A DNA stretch of 64,000 bases, from the IMG/VR virus record IMGVR_UViG_3300019760_000006, positions 28,761-92,760 of that record; one strand, given 5' to 3'. This stretch comes from a virus. Positions 42,737-51,454 of the stretch are shown here, in pieces (position 1 is the first letter of the stretch; every line of letters starts with the position of its first letter). The notes beneath the pieces were generated by a model that made no database searches, had not been told where the DNA came from, and saw only the letters and a list, made by a program, of their open reading frames with translations. A program made the translations under genes and the position numbers.

Positions 42737-43693
42737 ATGAAAATGATCATCCCGGAAGAAATAACTTATAGTGATTTTTCTATAAATCTTACTGATTCTA
42801 CTGAGGGTGAGTTCGATTATTCTGGTAGTACTAATTACAACAAAGATGATACGGTTAAAGTTAGCTTTGAAAAAGATGGTACTACCAGAATACTGCCAGA
42901 AAAAACATTCACAGTTATTTCAACAGACCCAACAAATGAATACCCTATTGGTAGTACTAAGTGGTTAGATAATGGTGCTGTCAACAGACACAAGATGTTT
43001 GATAAATATATAAACACACAAGCAGAGGCTTTTGGTACAGAAGTAACTGACCCTGGTAAGATTGTATTTACAATCAAAACTGATAGACAAAATGCAATTG
43101 CTTTGTTTGGTGTTGAAGGGACAAGTGTAAAGTATGAATTAAAAGATTATAAAGATACAATTGTAGAGACTTATGAAAATACTAATTTAGATGAAGGATA
43201 TATACAAGATTTTGAAGAATATATTTATAAACCTTTTCCGTTTACACACGATTTAGTTCAATATTTCTCATCATATTTGGTTAGTAAGCTTACAGTTACA
43301 ATAGAAAGAAATGAGACAGGACTATACCCAAAGTGTGGATATGTTATTGTTGGTCAAAGTGTATTTATAGGGTATACTAATTATGGTGTAGAAACAGGTT
43401 ATTTATCTTTTAGCAAAGTAAATAGAGATAGTTTCGGTAATGTTTACGCACAAAAAGGAAATTATGCAAAACTTATGACTCTTCCATTGACAATAGATAA
43501 TGTCATTTATGACAAAGTACAAGCAGCAGCTATCGCTGTTGATGGAATACCAACAGTTTTTGATGGTAATAATGAAGAATTTAACACAGGATATGAGTCA
43601 TTGTTGATATTGGGTTTATTGATTGATTTCAGACCCATCATTCAATACTTTGATATATCTGAAGTTAGTATGAAAATAGAAGGAATTATTTAA
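42737..43693 (+). CDS. Distal tail protein candidate, 318 aa
   Basis: First gene after the tape measure, in the usual place of a distal tail or baseplate hub protein. Beta-rich (DYSGSTNYNKDDTVKVSFEK, GYVIVGQSVFIGYTNYGVE) with a central receptor-like part. SD AAGGAG. No enzymatic motif. Family assignment rests on position. Confidence 0.66.
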   Translation: MKMIIPEEITYSDFSINLTDSTEGEFDYSGSTNYNKDDTVKVSFEKDGTTRILPEKTFTVISTDPTNEYPIGSTKWLDNGAVNRHKMFDKYINTQAEAFGTEVTDPGKIVFTIKTDRQNAIALFGVEGTSVKYELKDYKDTIVETYENTNLDEGYIQDFEEYIYKPFPFTHDLVQYFSSYLVSKLTVTIERNETGLYPKCGYVIVGQSVFIGYTNYGVETGYLSFSKVNRDSFGNVYAQKGNYAKLMTLPLTIDNVIYDKVQAAAIAVDGIPTVFDGNNEEFNTGYESLLILGLLIDFRPIIQYFDISEVSMKIEGII

Positions 43694-43724
43694 TAATAAA
43701 AAGAAAAGAAAGGATAAACTATAT

Positions 43725-45182
43725 ATGGCAATAAATACAAGAATAACACAAACACTAACGCCTCTCCCTTCTGCACCACAAAGAAGTGATAGAGAGACAT
43801 TTGCAGCTAAAGCTGATCCTTTTCTTGCTGGAATGGAAGATGTTCCAACAGAACAAAATACATATGCCACTCAGGCAAATACAATGGCTGATGAGATTAA
43901 TTCAACTGTGTCTGAGATGAACACTATAAAAGATGAAACAGGTGTTATAAAAAATGAAACTCAAGATATAGCAAATACAACATCATCTGTGGCAAATTAC
44001 AAAGGATCTTGGTCAAGTTTGACAGGATCTTTAAGCATTCCGGCAAGCGTTTATCATTCAGGTAAAAACTGGCAACTACTTCAAGATCTTTCAGATGTCA
44101 CAAGCGTCGAACCTGGGGCAAACAACAATATTTGGAATGATTTATCTGTAAGCTCTGGTTTGGGATACGAAGGCGTTACAAGCGAAAAGACAATAACATC
44201 AGAGGATGCAGGACAAATTATAGATATAACATCCGGCACGTTTACAGTAACATTTGACCAAGTATCAAATCTTGGAGACGGATTTTCATGCCATATCCGA
44301 AACAATGGAACTGGTGATATCACTCTCTCAACAAACGGATTTGAAACAATTGACGGGTTAACCACATTTATTATGTACCCAAGAGAAGTGAGACTTTTTC
44401 AATGTGATGGGACAGTAATTCGATCAATTGTGTTGTGCTCGTTTTATCGGGTTTTTACTTCATCTGGAACGTTTGTTAAACCACCTGGATACTTTATGTT
44501 TGAAGGGTTGCTTTGGGGTGGTGGAGGCGGTGGAGGCAAATCAAATACTACATCATATAGATCAGGAGGAGGAGGAGGAGGTGCTTGTGTTCCTTTTAAT
44601 ATATCATACCAAGATATGTCTTCATCTTCTTCTGTTATTATAGGTTCTGGAGGATTAGGCAGATCTGGGTCTTGGGGGGCAGGCATAATTGGTGGAAATT
44701 CAACATTTTCAGGTATAACTTCGTATGGAGGAGGAGGAGGAGGAGGTATAGATAACAACAATGAATCAGGAGGAGGAGGAGGAGGAGTTATGGGTGCCGG
44801 GCAATCGTCCACAGGCCTTTTAACACCCGGTGGATCACCATATTTAGATTTACAATCAAATAAAAATGTTAATAACCCAGGTTTTGGCGGTGGTTCTGCC
44901 TATGAGAATACACCTGGTATGTCAGTTTATGGAGGTGGTTCAGGCTCAAACACCACAACCCCGGGAGGGGACAGTCTATATGGTGGTGGAGGAGGAGGAG
45001 GTGCATCTGGGAATATTGGTCCTGGGGGAAGTTCAACATTTGGTGGAAATGGTGGAGATGGTGGTGTAACAAGTTCTGGATTGAATGGTAGTCCTCCTGC
45101 TGGAGGAGGCGGTTGTACGCAATCAGGCACAAATGCTGGAAATGGTGCCCGTGGTGAGCTAAGAATATGGGGGGTACTATAA
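43725..45182 (+). CDS. Tail fibre with Gly-rich tip, 485 aa
   Basis: The N-terminus (SAPQRSDRETFAAKADPFLA, EQNTYATQANTMADEINSTV) is the coiled-coil stalk common in tail fibres. The last 230 residues have many Gly runs (GGGGGGKSNTTSYRSGGGGG and several more) separated by variable loops, like the polyglycine-sandwich adhesins of T4-type gp38. Variable loops between Gly strands usually bind receptors. SD AAAGAAAGGATAAACT. The middle is GC-richer than its flanks, which suggests exchange. Confidence 0.8.
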   Translation: MAINTRITQTLTPLPSAPQRSDRETFAAKADPFLAGMEDVPTEQNTYATQANTMADEINSTVSEMNTIKDETGVIKNETQDIANTTSSVANYKGSWSSLTGSLSIPASVYHSGKNWQLLQDLSDVTSVEPGANNNIWNDLSVSSGLGYEGVTSEKTITSEDAGQIIDITSGTFTVTFDQVSNLGDGFSCHIRNNGTGDITLSTNGFETIDGLTTFIMYPREVRLFQCDGTVIRSIVLCSFYRVFTSSGTFVKPPGYFMFEGLLWGGGGGGGKSNTTSYRSGGGGGGACVPFNISYQDMSSSSSVIIGSGGLGRSGSWGAGIIGGNSTFSGITSYGGGGGGGIDNNNESGGGGGGVMGAGQSSTGLLTPGGSPYLDLQSNKNVNNPGFGGGSAYENTPGMSVYGGGSGSNTTTPGGDSLYGGGGGGGASGNIGPGGSSTFGGNGGDGGVTSSGLNGSPPAGGGGCTQSGTNAGNGARGELRIWGVL

Positions 45183-45622
45183 TGATAGCACATGCAATTA
45201 AAGACGGAAAAGTCGTAAACACCATTGAAGTTGAATCACTTGAGTTTATTACTGGACTTATCGACGCAAGCATGGGTGGTTCAATTGGTGACATGTGGGA
45301 TGGTGAGAAATTTTCAACACCTGAACCTGAACCTAAAACAATCGAGGACAGATTCACAGAGCTGAAAACAGAATTTGAATCATACATTTATGGCCACTAT
45401 GGACCAGCTACACAGATGACTATGATTAAAGCTTATTCTGATGAAGATACTCCTATTGAATTAAAGGCAAAGGCAAAAGAGGTAGGAGATTGGATAAAGA
45501 CAGTACAAACTTACTATAAGAACATAAAAGCTTCCATACTCAGCGGAGCAGTAGAAACAACATGGGATTTTCAGCAATTCGACGCAACCAAACCACAATG
45601 GGATTTTGAGGATTTTGTATGA
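45182..45622 (+). CDS. Tail fibre-associated protein, possible assembly chaperone, 146 aa
   Basis: Start at 45182 overlaps the fibre stop (TAATG) and has GGGGGG upstream; an ATG at 45167 is less likely. The order N-terminal beta domain (IKDGKVVNTIEVESLEFITG), Pro-rich linker, helical C-terminus resembles fibre assembly chaperones that follow fibre genes. It overlaps the next gene by four bases. Confidence 0.66.
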   Translation: MIAHAIKDGKVVNTIEVESLEFITGLIDASMGGSIGDMWDGEKFSTPEPEPKTIEDRFTELKTEFESYIYGHYGPATQMTMIKAYSDEDTPIELKAKAKEVGDWIKTVQTYYKNIKASILSGAVETTWDFQQFDATKPQWDFEDFV

Positions 45623-46113
45623 ATACATGGGATAAAATAAAGCAAATCATTGATAATCAAGATGCAGAAATACAGAGACTAAAAATAGCAGTAAAAGCAG
45701 GTAGCAAAGAACCTGTGACTATTGAGTATGAAAATCCTGTAAGGATAGATGGTTTATGGGATATTGGCGTTCCACTGAATGCAAACTACGCTTTTTCTAC
45801 AGATGATTATTGGTATGGTATTGACAAAGAAGATGTGCAAAAAGTGTTGGATCAACATCAAAATATTAAAGATATGGAGTATAAAGAAAGCTTAACAGAT
45901 TGTGACGATTATGCTCAAGCATTGCATGGTGTTTTTAACCAACATGGACTGTCAAGATTTGCTTTTGGCTATGCATCTTCTGGTGGTCATGCATTTAACT
46001 TCTTTGTTGATCGAAATAAAAAAATATGGATAGTCGAACCACAGACATTTGAAATTCTTGATTATGAAATATGGAAGTATTCAAACTATAAAATTAATAA
46101 ATGGATTATATAA
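45619..46113 (+). CDS. Cys-His peptidase-like protein (transglutaminase-like fold), 164 aa
   Basis: The second half carries DCDDYAQALHGVF (Cys95), GGHAFNFFVD (His124) and WIVEPQTF (Glu140). This Cys, His, Glu/Asp order matches transglutaminase-like cysteine peptidases, such as the bacterial BTLCP type. It could cleave peptidoglycan cross-links or process a virion protein. It sits after fibre genes and before a lipoprotein and a phospholipase-like frame, so the group may act on the cell envelope. Confidence 0.68.
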   Translation: MNTWDKIKQIIDNQDAEIQRLKIAVKAGSKEPVTIEYENPVRIDGLWDIGVPLNANYAFSTDDYWYGIDKEDVQKVLDQHQNIKDMEYKESLTDCDDYAQALHGVFNQHGLSRFAFGYASSGGHAFNFFVDRNKKIWIVEPQTFEILDYEIWKYSNYKINKWII

Positions 46114-46731
46114 ATGATAATAAAAAAATATTTTATAATAGTATTTTTTATAGTGTCTACATGCAATTCATGTATATTGATGTCAGATAAGTATTATGAA
46201 ACAAAATCTATTGAGTGGCAAGCTAAATCTGATGCAGCTAAAGCATATAATGAGAGTATAGATAATAGATTAGCTGAAATAGACCCGAGAACAGGTGTAA
46301 TAACCTTATATAAGCAGGTTGATCAAAAACCTATGGCAGTGTATGCAGATTCCAATCCCTTCATAGATGGGCTTAAAACAACGCTTAATTCAAGTGCTTT
46401 AAAATTTCTCACTGGTGGGTTGGCATTTAAACTTGCTACAGACAATATGCAAGGTAATACAAGTATGTATCAAGCTGGTGGAGATATGTCAGTTACAAGA
46501 GATAGTGGTAACTCAATAGATTACACATCAACATCTTCTGAAGTTTATGGAGATCAATCCAAAACAAATATCCAAGATTCTTACAACTCTAAGACACTTG
46601 ATAAATCCACTATGACAGATGATCATTCAGTTATGGAGAGTGATAATAGAAGTTATCAGAATAGTTACAATAACGTAACTAATGAGTATGAAAGTAAGGA
46701 AGGAAATACTGGAGTAAATTATGAAGATTGA
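46114..46731 (+). CDS. Predicted lipoprotein, 205 aa
   Basis: A signal peptide with hydrophobic core (YFIIVFFIVSTCNSC) ends in a lipobox-like stretch with Cys20. The mature part is Ser/Asp/Asn-rich and looks disordered, with many Tyr and Gln near the end. It starts immediately after the previous stop. Such proteins can be outer spanins or block superinfection; a phage-borne lipoprotein next to envelope enzymes favours an envelope role. Confidence 0.7.
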   Translation: MIIKKYFIIVFFIVSTCNSCILMSDKYYETKSIEWQAKSDAAKAYNESIDNRLAEIDPRTGVITLYKQVDQKPMAVYADSNPFIDGLKTTLNSSALKFLTGGLAFKLATDNMQGNTSMYQAGGDMSVTRDSGNSIDYTSTSSEVYGDQSKTNIQDSYNSKTLDKSTMTDDHSVMESDNRSYQNSYNNVTNEYESKEGNTGVNYED

Positions 46732-47053
46732 TAAGAATTGTGTTTTAACTAAAGAGAAACTAAAGAATACTAATGGTTGTGGTAGTTCTTATTGGTTAGC
46801 TCGGCCATTTCGAATACCTGATTGGTTTGGTTGGAAGAGGATTTGAGATAGGCATGATTATAAGTATACTGTAGGTATATCACTAAATGATAAACATGAA
46901 TCAGATGATGAATTGTATAATGCAATGATGTATGATGCTTTTAATAATTCAAACTGGTTCACAAAACCAATTAAGATTAAAGTTGCTGAAATAGCTTATT
47001 GGTGCTTGAATACTAAGTTATCAGAAATTTGTTTCAAGAACGCAAGTTCTTAA
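46721..47053 (+). pseudogene. Phospholipase-A2-like small protein interrupted by an in-frame TGA
   Basis: From ATG 46721 to TAA 47053 the frame is open except for one TGA at codon 42 (46844-46846). The reading is IPDWFGWKRI-stop-DRHDYKYTVG, then LYNAMMYDAFNN. This matches the phospholipase-A2-like family, in which a Cys precedes xxHDxxY; the TGA is exactly at that Cys (TGT or TGC to TGA). It overlaps the lipoprotein gene by 11 bases. It may be a pseudogene, a sequencing or point error, or a recoded codon. Confidence 0.65.
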
Positions 47054-47086
47054 CATTTAAAAAAGCAACAAAAAGCAATTAATAAG

Positions 47087-47120
47087 AATGCCCATAGATA
47101 AATTAATATCTATGGGCATT
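47087..47120. terminator. Bidirectional terminator between convergent genes
   Basis: A perfect 14-bp stem AATGCCCATAGATA / TATCTATGGGCATT with a six-base loop. T-rich sequence follows on both strands (TGTTATTT on plus, CTTATTAATTGC then TTTTTG on minus). It ends the rightward morphogenesis operon and the leftward orphan gene at once. Confidence 0.82.
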
Positions 47121-47126
47121 TGTTAT

Positions 47127-49019
47127 TTAATAAGTTATATTAAACTTTGAATCATTTTTTCTTTCAATTAATTTAACTTTATAATCTTCACAAAAAGGTT
47201 CACTCCAACCGTCATAATGCTCTGAGTTTATCAACACAACACTCCCGTTATAACATTTAATAACCTCTTCTCCAATACATTGTGGTCCTTTTACAATTCT
47301 CCCTTTATCTCCAGCCTTCATTTCCCGGAAAGTAATAACTTTCATTTCATTAAAAGCTATTTTTGATTTACTCTCATGAAAAATTTTATAAACTCTCTCC
47401 CATTCCTTATTTAAATTATCCCACTTTTCTATATCATTAAACGGCCACTGGAATGTACCACTGATAAACATTGTATTTTTAAATTGTAAATATAAAAATC
47501 TGAGTCTATTGTCAACACTTCCATCTTTTCCTTCTACCAATTCATAAAAACTATCATAACAATTGTTAACTTTTAAAACCTGTTTAAATAAATCTATAAT
47601 TTCATCAGCTTCTTTAATTTTATCATAGATATCCTCACCAAATACTCTTTTAAAACAGGTTCTATTCCAAGTGTATTCATCACCATCCTCTTCATTATTT
47701 GATGTTGTCGACCAACCAGAACCACTCTTAGGAGATCTTTTGAATTTATATGATTTGTCAGTTGTGAAACTATCATAAAAATCATTTATAGCTTTGAAGT
47801 AATAAAGCTCATCAATAGGTTTTTCTTCCTTCTGCTCCTCATAAATTTCTTCTGCTAATTCATCATATGCTTGCTCACACCAATTTCCTTCACACATAAA
47901 TGTTGATGTAATAGCATAATCTGTTTTAAGAATGTTCATAAGACAATATTTACAGACATCTTCTTCAGCAAGAGATTCTTTAATTTGATTGATTTCACCT
48001 TCATACTTCTTTGTTTCTTTATACTTATCTATAATTTCTTCATAGTCTCCAATACAAAAACACTTTGTACAATGTTCATCATCAAAATAAATAGTATCTG
48101 GTAGATAGCCAACTATCTGGTATTCGTCAAACCAAATGTTTGTTATTTCACCAGACATACTGTTCAAACCGTTCTTATTTGAATATTTTATAGAACTCCC
48201 ATTTACCAATTTAATAACATTTTCTTTTGTTTTTGATTTCCCTTCCTGTAATTTAATAAACTGTTCAACAAATTTATCAACTTCATACTCTTCATTAAAA
48301 ATACAATTAATGTTACCAGTTACTTTGTACTCTGGTCCACAGCCAAATTCATCCTCTATAACAAAAGAAATATCACATTTATTTTTTGGTTTCTTAGTAG
48401 AAGGTTTCTTAACAGAATGTTTATCAACAGAAGGTTTATCAGGCATTGACGTCTTATAAGTCAACCAAGCTTCATGAAAAGCCCAAGGAACTGGATCACC
48501 ATGCAAATACCAACTATTATCTATATAAGGTGACTTACTCTCCAACACAAAGCTTCTACCAATGAAATTGTCCATAGCATTCACCCAACAAAGTCTGATA
48601 TTATTCTCATTAGCATCACTTCTAACATACATTTTCATTCCAGGTTTTAGAATAGGTTCCCAATATTTAAAATTATTGTCATCTTCATCACAGTAGGACT
48701 CATAAACACCTGCATTCTTACGCTCTGTGACACAACCAAGCCCACTCCCATTATTTTCACTACACCAACGGCAAGTTTCACAACTCTTCTTAATAGGGAT
48801 ACCAATTTGTTTGATATAACTAAGTACGAGGGGGAATCTCCCTGACTCAATTGTAACCACCTCAACATAAAGACCAGGATTATTTTCTACATAAATCAGA
48901 GTCTCTTCAAATGCTTGTGTTCTGATTATAGTTCCTTTTTTCAACATACCCAAATGTTCTTTATTATCTTTATCAAATTCATACCAAATCACAACATTGT
49001 TTTCATTGTTCTCTTTCAT
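47127..49019 (-). CDS. Large orphan protein with Cys clusters, 630 aa
   Basis: Lone leftward gene between two rightward blocks, with its own promoter (49061-49088) and terminator. Start at 49019 (MKENNENNVVIWYEFD) has GAGGAGAAATTAAAA upstream; a longer reading to 49091 would begin before the promoter. Several Cys groups (CETCRWCSENNGSGLGC, CTKCFC, CKYC) suggest zinc sites, and a Lys/Pro linker lies near residue 225. Multi-domain, no family recognised. Such an isolated cassette is typical of a moron or a host-interaction gene. Confidence 0.78.
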   Translation of the reverse strand: MKENNENNVVIWYEFDKDNKEHLGMLKKGTIIRTQAFEETLIYVENNPGLYVEVVTIESGRFPLVLSYIKQIGIPIKKSCETCRWCSENNGSGLGCVTERKNAGVYESYCDEDDNNFKYWEPILKPGMKMYVRSDANENNIRLCWVNAMDNFIGRSFVLESKSPYIDNSWYLHGDPVPWAFHEAWLTYKTSMPDKPSVDKHSVKKPSTKKPKNKCDISFVIEDEFGCGPEYKVTGNINCIFNEEYEVDKFVEQFIKLQEGKSKTKENVIKLVNGSSIKYSNKNGLNSMSGEITNIWFDEYQIVGYLPDTIYFDDEHCTKCFCIGDYEEIIDKYKETKKYEGEINQIKESLAEEDVCKYCLMNILKTDYAITSTFMCEGNWCEQAYDELAEEIYEEQKEEKPIDELYYFKAINDFYDSFTTDKSYKFKRSPKSGSGWSTTSNNEEDGDEYTWNRTCFKRVFGEDIYDKIKEADEIIDLFKQVLKVNNCYDSFYELVEGKDGSVDNRLRFLYLQFKNTMFISGTFQWPFNDIEKWDNLNKEWERVYKIFHESKSKIAFNEMKVITFREMKAGDKGRIVKGPQCIGEEVIKCYNGSVVLINSEHYDGWSEPFCEDYKVKLIERKNDSKFNITY

Positions 49020-49060
49020 TTTTAATTTCTCCTCTATATTATTGTTAAAATCTGAAATGC

Positions 49061-49088
49061 ATAATATCACAAAAAACACAAAAGTCAA
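49061..49088 (-). promoter_or_regulatory. Promoter of the orphan gene
   Basis: Minus strand TTGACT (49088-49083), 16-base spacer, TATTAT (49066-49061). The start of transcription is about 35 bases before the ATG at 49019. Confidence 0.75.
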
Positions 49089-49168
49089 CAACTATTTTCA
49101 ATCTACCATCATTTTCATGATTTCGTCATAGGTTTTTACAAACACAAAAACAAACACAATTTGTCAAC

Positions 49169-49268
49169 ATTGTATATACAATTTAGTGATTATATTTAAC
49201 CACTATGTAAAAAATGTAACAATAATTGTATCACTTTGTGGTAGAAATGTAAAAGTTTTGTAAAACTT
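49169..49268. promoter_or_regulatory. Cluster of palindromes between divergent promoters
   Basis: Within about 190 bases between the two promoters: ATTGTATATACAAT (49169-49182), TAGTG...CACTA (near 49184-49205), TATCAC-ttt-GTGGTA (near 49230-49245) and AAGTTTT-gt-AAAACTT (49253-49268), which ends 10 bases before the -35 box. These look like repressor or activator sites. No gene seen here. Confidence 0.5.
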
Positions 49269-49278
49269 CATTATTTTC

Positions 49279-49308
49279 TTGACATACTCCTCTTGACAGT
49301 GATATAAT
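49279..49308 (+). promoter_or_regulatory. Promoter before hairpin array 2
   Basis: TTGACA (49279-49284), 18-base spacer, TATAAT (49303-49308). Transcription begins near 49315, just before the segment homologous to array 1. Confidence 0.85.
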
Positions 49309-49363
49309 GTATACCATTAATAACAAATAATATGAAGCTATAAATTTATACCTCATATACTAT

Positions 49364-49573
49364 ATGCCTTCGGCATTAAGTTTATGTAATAAATTTTATC
49401 TCTTTATATTAATATTAATAAAAAAAAGAAAGAGATAAATAATAAAGTTAATAATTATTGTCCTTCGGACATAAATTATATAGCTTATAAATTTTATTCA
49501 TTTAATTGTTATTATTAAAAAGAAAATAAATGAATAAATTATTAAGTAACAAATTATATGTGCTACGCACATA
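49364..49573 (+). ncRNA. Hairpin array 2, homologous to array 1
   Basis: Five hairpins in the order small-long-small-long-small: ATGCC-ttc-GGCAT (49364-49376), TTTATCTCTTT/AAAGAGATAAA (49395-49439), TGTCC-ttc-GGACA (49459-49471), TTTATTCATTTA/TAAATGAATAAA (49493-49538), TATGTGC-tac-GCACATA (49557-49573). Two small ones form cUUCGg tetraloops. Shared flanks with array 1 include GCATTAAGTTTAT and AGTAACAAATTATATG. The transcript probably ends at the terminator 49691-49765, which would make a free RNA of about 450 bases. Confidence 0.75.
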
Positions 49574-49690
49574 AATTATTATCCTAAAAGATATTAAGTA
49601 TAAATAGATTTGTAATAACTATAAGAATAAAAAGGATAGATATAAATATAATATGTATCAATTATAACAATAAAGAAGTATAAAGTAATG

Positions 49691-49765
49691 AAAGAGATTT
49701 TGTTTTTGTTTATGTTGTATCTATGAAATAGATATGATATGAATGAAAATGAAATCTCTTTTTTT
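49691..49765 (+). terminator. Terminator ending the array 2 transcript
   Basis: AAAGAGATTT (49691-49700) pairs with AAATCTCTTT (49752-49761), followed by a T run. An inner hairpin TATCTAT-gaa-ATAGATA (49718-49734) folds the long loop. It stands about 100 bases before the next gene, so array 2 may be a separate non-coding RNA or an attenuator for the replication operon. Confidence 0.65.
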
Positions 49766-49871
49766 GTTTGTGTTATTTGAATGTAATTCTTTTGTAAAAT
49801 GAAATTAATGGTTGTGTTTTATTTTCTTTTGTGATAGGATATTTTTAACTTTAAACAAAAGGAGAAATAAA

Positions 49872-50084
49872 ATGACAAAAGATGTATACGTTTTTGGTAG
49901 AAATGAGTGGGTTTATTGTAAACAACATATGCGACCACACCTAACAGGTTGGTGTACAGTAGATGTTAAAGATAAGGTAGGTCTTGGTATTTCTAATTAT
50001 GTTGGTTCTGAAGAAGATGCTTATAAGAAATGTAGAGAATTTGGTCTGGAATTGTATGAAGATATTAAAGGAGGTTCTGAGTAA
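49872..50084 (+). CDS. Hypothetical protein, 70 aa
   Basis: Start at 49872 (MTKDVYVFGRNEWVYC) has AAAAGGAGAAATAAA upstream; the longer frame from 49812 lacks a site. Small, with VYCKQHMRPHLTGWCTVD (two Cys, two His) that could hold a metal. First gene of the replication arm, directly followed by the exonuclease. Confidence 0.66.
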   Translation: MTKDVYVFGRNEWVYCKQHMRPHLTGWCTVDVKDKVGLGISNYVGSEEDAYKKCREFGLELYEDIKGGSE

Positions 50085-50086
50085 GT

Positions 50087-51238
50087 TTGACGAATAATAA
50101 ACAATTTGATGTAAATAAAGATTATTGGGCGGTGTTTGATGCTGATACACTTCTCCACTCTTCTGCTGTGATTTGTGAAAGAAGATATATCATTGCAAAA
50201 CATAAAGCTACTGACACACAGCAGAGATTTGACAATGTAACTCAATTCAAAGGAAGGGGCTTAAACAGCAAACCTGGGGCGTTTGGACAAGAAGGTAGCT
50301 GGATATATTCACTGAATGAGAAACAGCTTAAAACAGGTCATAAACGCTTCACAGTTGGTGAATTCGAGATTATACAAGAAAGAGAGCAAGTTGAAGATCT
50401 TCAGGTTGCAAAGGCAGCTATAAATAATCAGATTAAGAAACTATGCTTACTTCCTTGGATCAATTTCCATAAACTCAAGCTTGTTATTGGTGGTTGTGAT
50501 ACAGATGAAGATTATGAGCCAAATTTCAGATACGAAGTAGCTAAAAGTTTTCCATACAAAGGGAGGCGGGGTGAGAAGCCAATTGTATTTCAAGAGTTAA
50601 GAAAGTGGTTTATAAATAAATACAAAGATAATGTTGTCTTAGCTCAAGGCATGGAGAGTGATGACTACCTGTCGGTGTTTAATTATTGGTGTAATGATCA
50701 TAATCAGAATTGTGTTTTAATCTACCTTGACAAAGATCTTTGTGGTATTCCAAATCATTGGTGGTTTAATTACACAAAGCTGAAAGATGTTTCACCAAAA
50801 GAATTACAAGAAAGAATAGAAAATGACAGCAAATTTGAGCAGAGCGAAACTTTGCACTTGACAAATCCAATTTATATTGATAAGTTTACAGCAGATTACA
50901 ACTTTTGGACACAAATTCTCAAGGGAGATATGGGAACGGATAACATTCCTGGATTGATTGGGAAAGGTAGCAAGTTTGCTGAAGCTGCACTTGCTGATTG
51001 TAAAACAGAAAAGGAGATGGCTGAGAAAGTTATTGAAGCATATAAAGAATATGCAAATCTTCCTATTAAAGGGGGGAAACAGGCTTATACAGACATGTTT
51101 GTGAAGAATGAGTATAACCACTATAAGGATTGGAAATGTGTCTTAAATGAACAGTATTTGCTCCTTAGAATGAGGGAGGATAAAAACAGGATCATCACGT
51201 TGGATGAACATTTAAATAGGTTAGGAGTTAAATTATGA
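50087..51238 (+). CDS. 5'-3' exonuclease / flap endonuclease family protein, TTG start, 383 aa
   Basis: Removes RNA primers or degrades DNA during replication. Seen: an N-terminal VFDADTLLHSS with catalytic Asp, MESDDYLSVF and LDKDLCG as acidic metal sites, and an H3TH motif in GDMGTDNIPGLIGKGSKFAE. The order fits phage FEN proteins such as those of T5 and T7 gp6. TTG start after AAAGGAGG, within the end of the previous gene region. Confidence 0.85.
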   Translation: MTNNKQFDVNKDYWAVFDADTLLHSSAVICERRYIIAKHKATDTQQRFDNVTQFKGRGLNSKPGAFGQEGSWIYSLNEKQLKTGHKRFTVGEFEIIQEREQVEDLQVAKAAINNQIKKLCLLPWINFHKLKLVIGGCDTDEDYEPNFRYEVAKSFPYKGRRGEKPIVFQELRKWFINKYKDNVVLAQGMESDDYLSVFNYWCNDHNQNCVLIYLDKDLCGIPNHWWFNYTKLKDVSPKELQERIENDSKFEQSETLHLTNPIYIDKFTADYNFWTQILKGDMGTDNIPGLIGKGSKFAEAALADCKTEKEMAEKVIEAYKEYANLPIKGGKQAYTDMFVKNEYNHYKDWKCVLNEQYLLLRMREDKNRIITLDEHLNRLGVKL

Positions 51239-51375
51239 GGTTTCTACCTGAGAGTAAAATAATTGTTAAAGACGGTGTTAAATATTATTCAGACATCAAT
51301 GTATGTATGTTGCAAATTGTAGGTTTTCTTTGTGGTATCTTAGTTGGTGGGTTTAGTGTTTTCTTTTTAATTTAG
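51235..51375 (+). CDS. Small single-pass membrane protein, 46 aa
   Basis: ATG overlaps the exonuclease stop (ATGA). A polar N-terminus is followed by a C-terminal hydrophobic helix (LQIVGFLCGILVGGFSVFFL). Tail-anchored layout. Function unknown. Confidence 0.6.
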   Translation: MRFLPESKIIVKDGVKYYSDINVCMLQIVGFLCGILVGGFSVFFLI

Positions 51376-51454
51376 AGAAGGAATATTAAAATGTTATATT
51401 CAGGATTGAAGAATTAGATTTTAACTCTATGGTGTGATTCAATAGGTGATAAAT

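Noticed and set aside
44444-45193. Proline-rich minus-strand frames opposite the Gly-rich fibre tip
   Set aside because: They are the antisense reading of GGN Gly codons and lack SD sites.
46844-46880. SECIS element after the in-frame TGA
   Set aside because: Only a 5-bp AT stem; not enough to call selenocysteine insertion. Kept as one explanation in the TGA finding.
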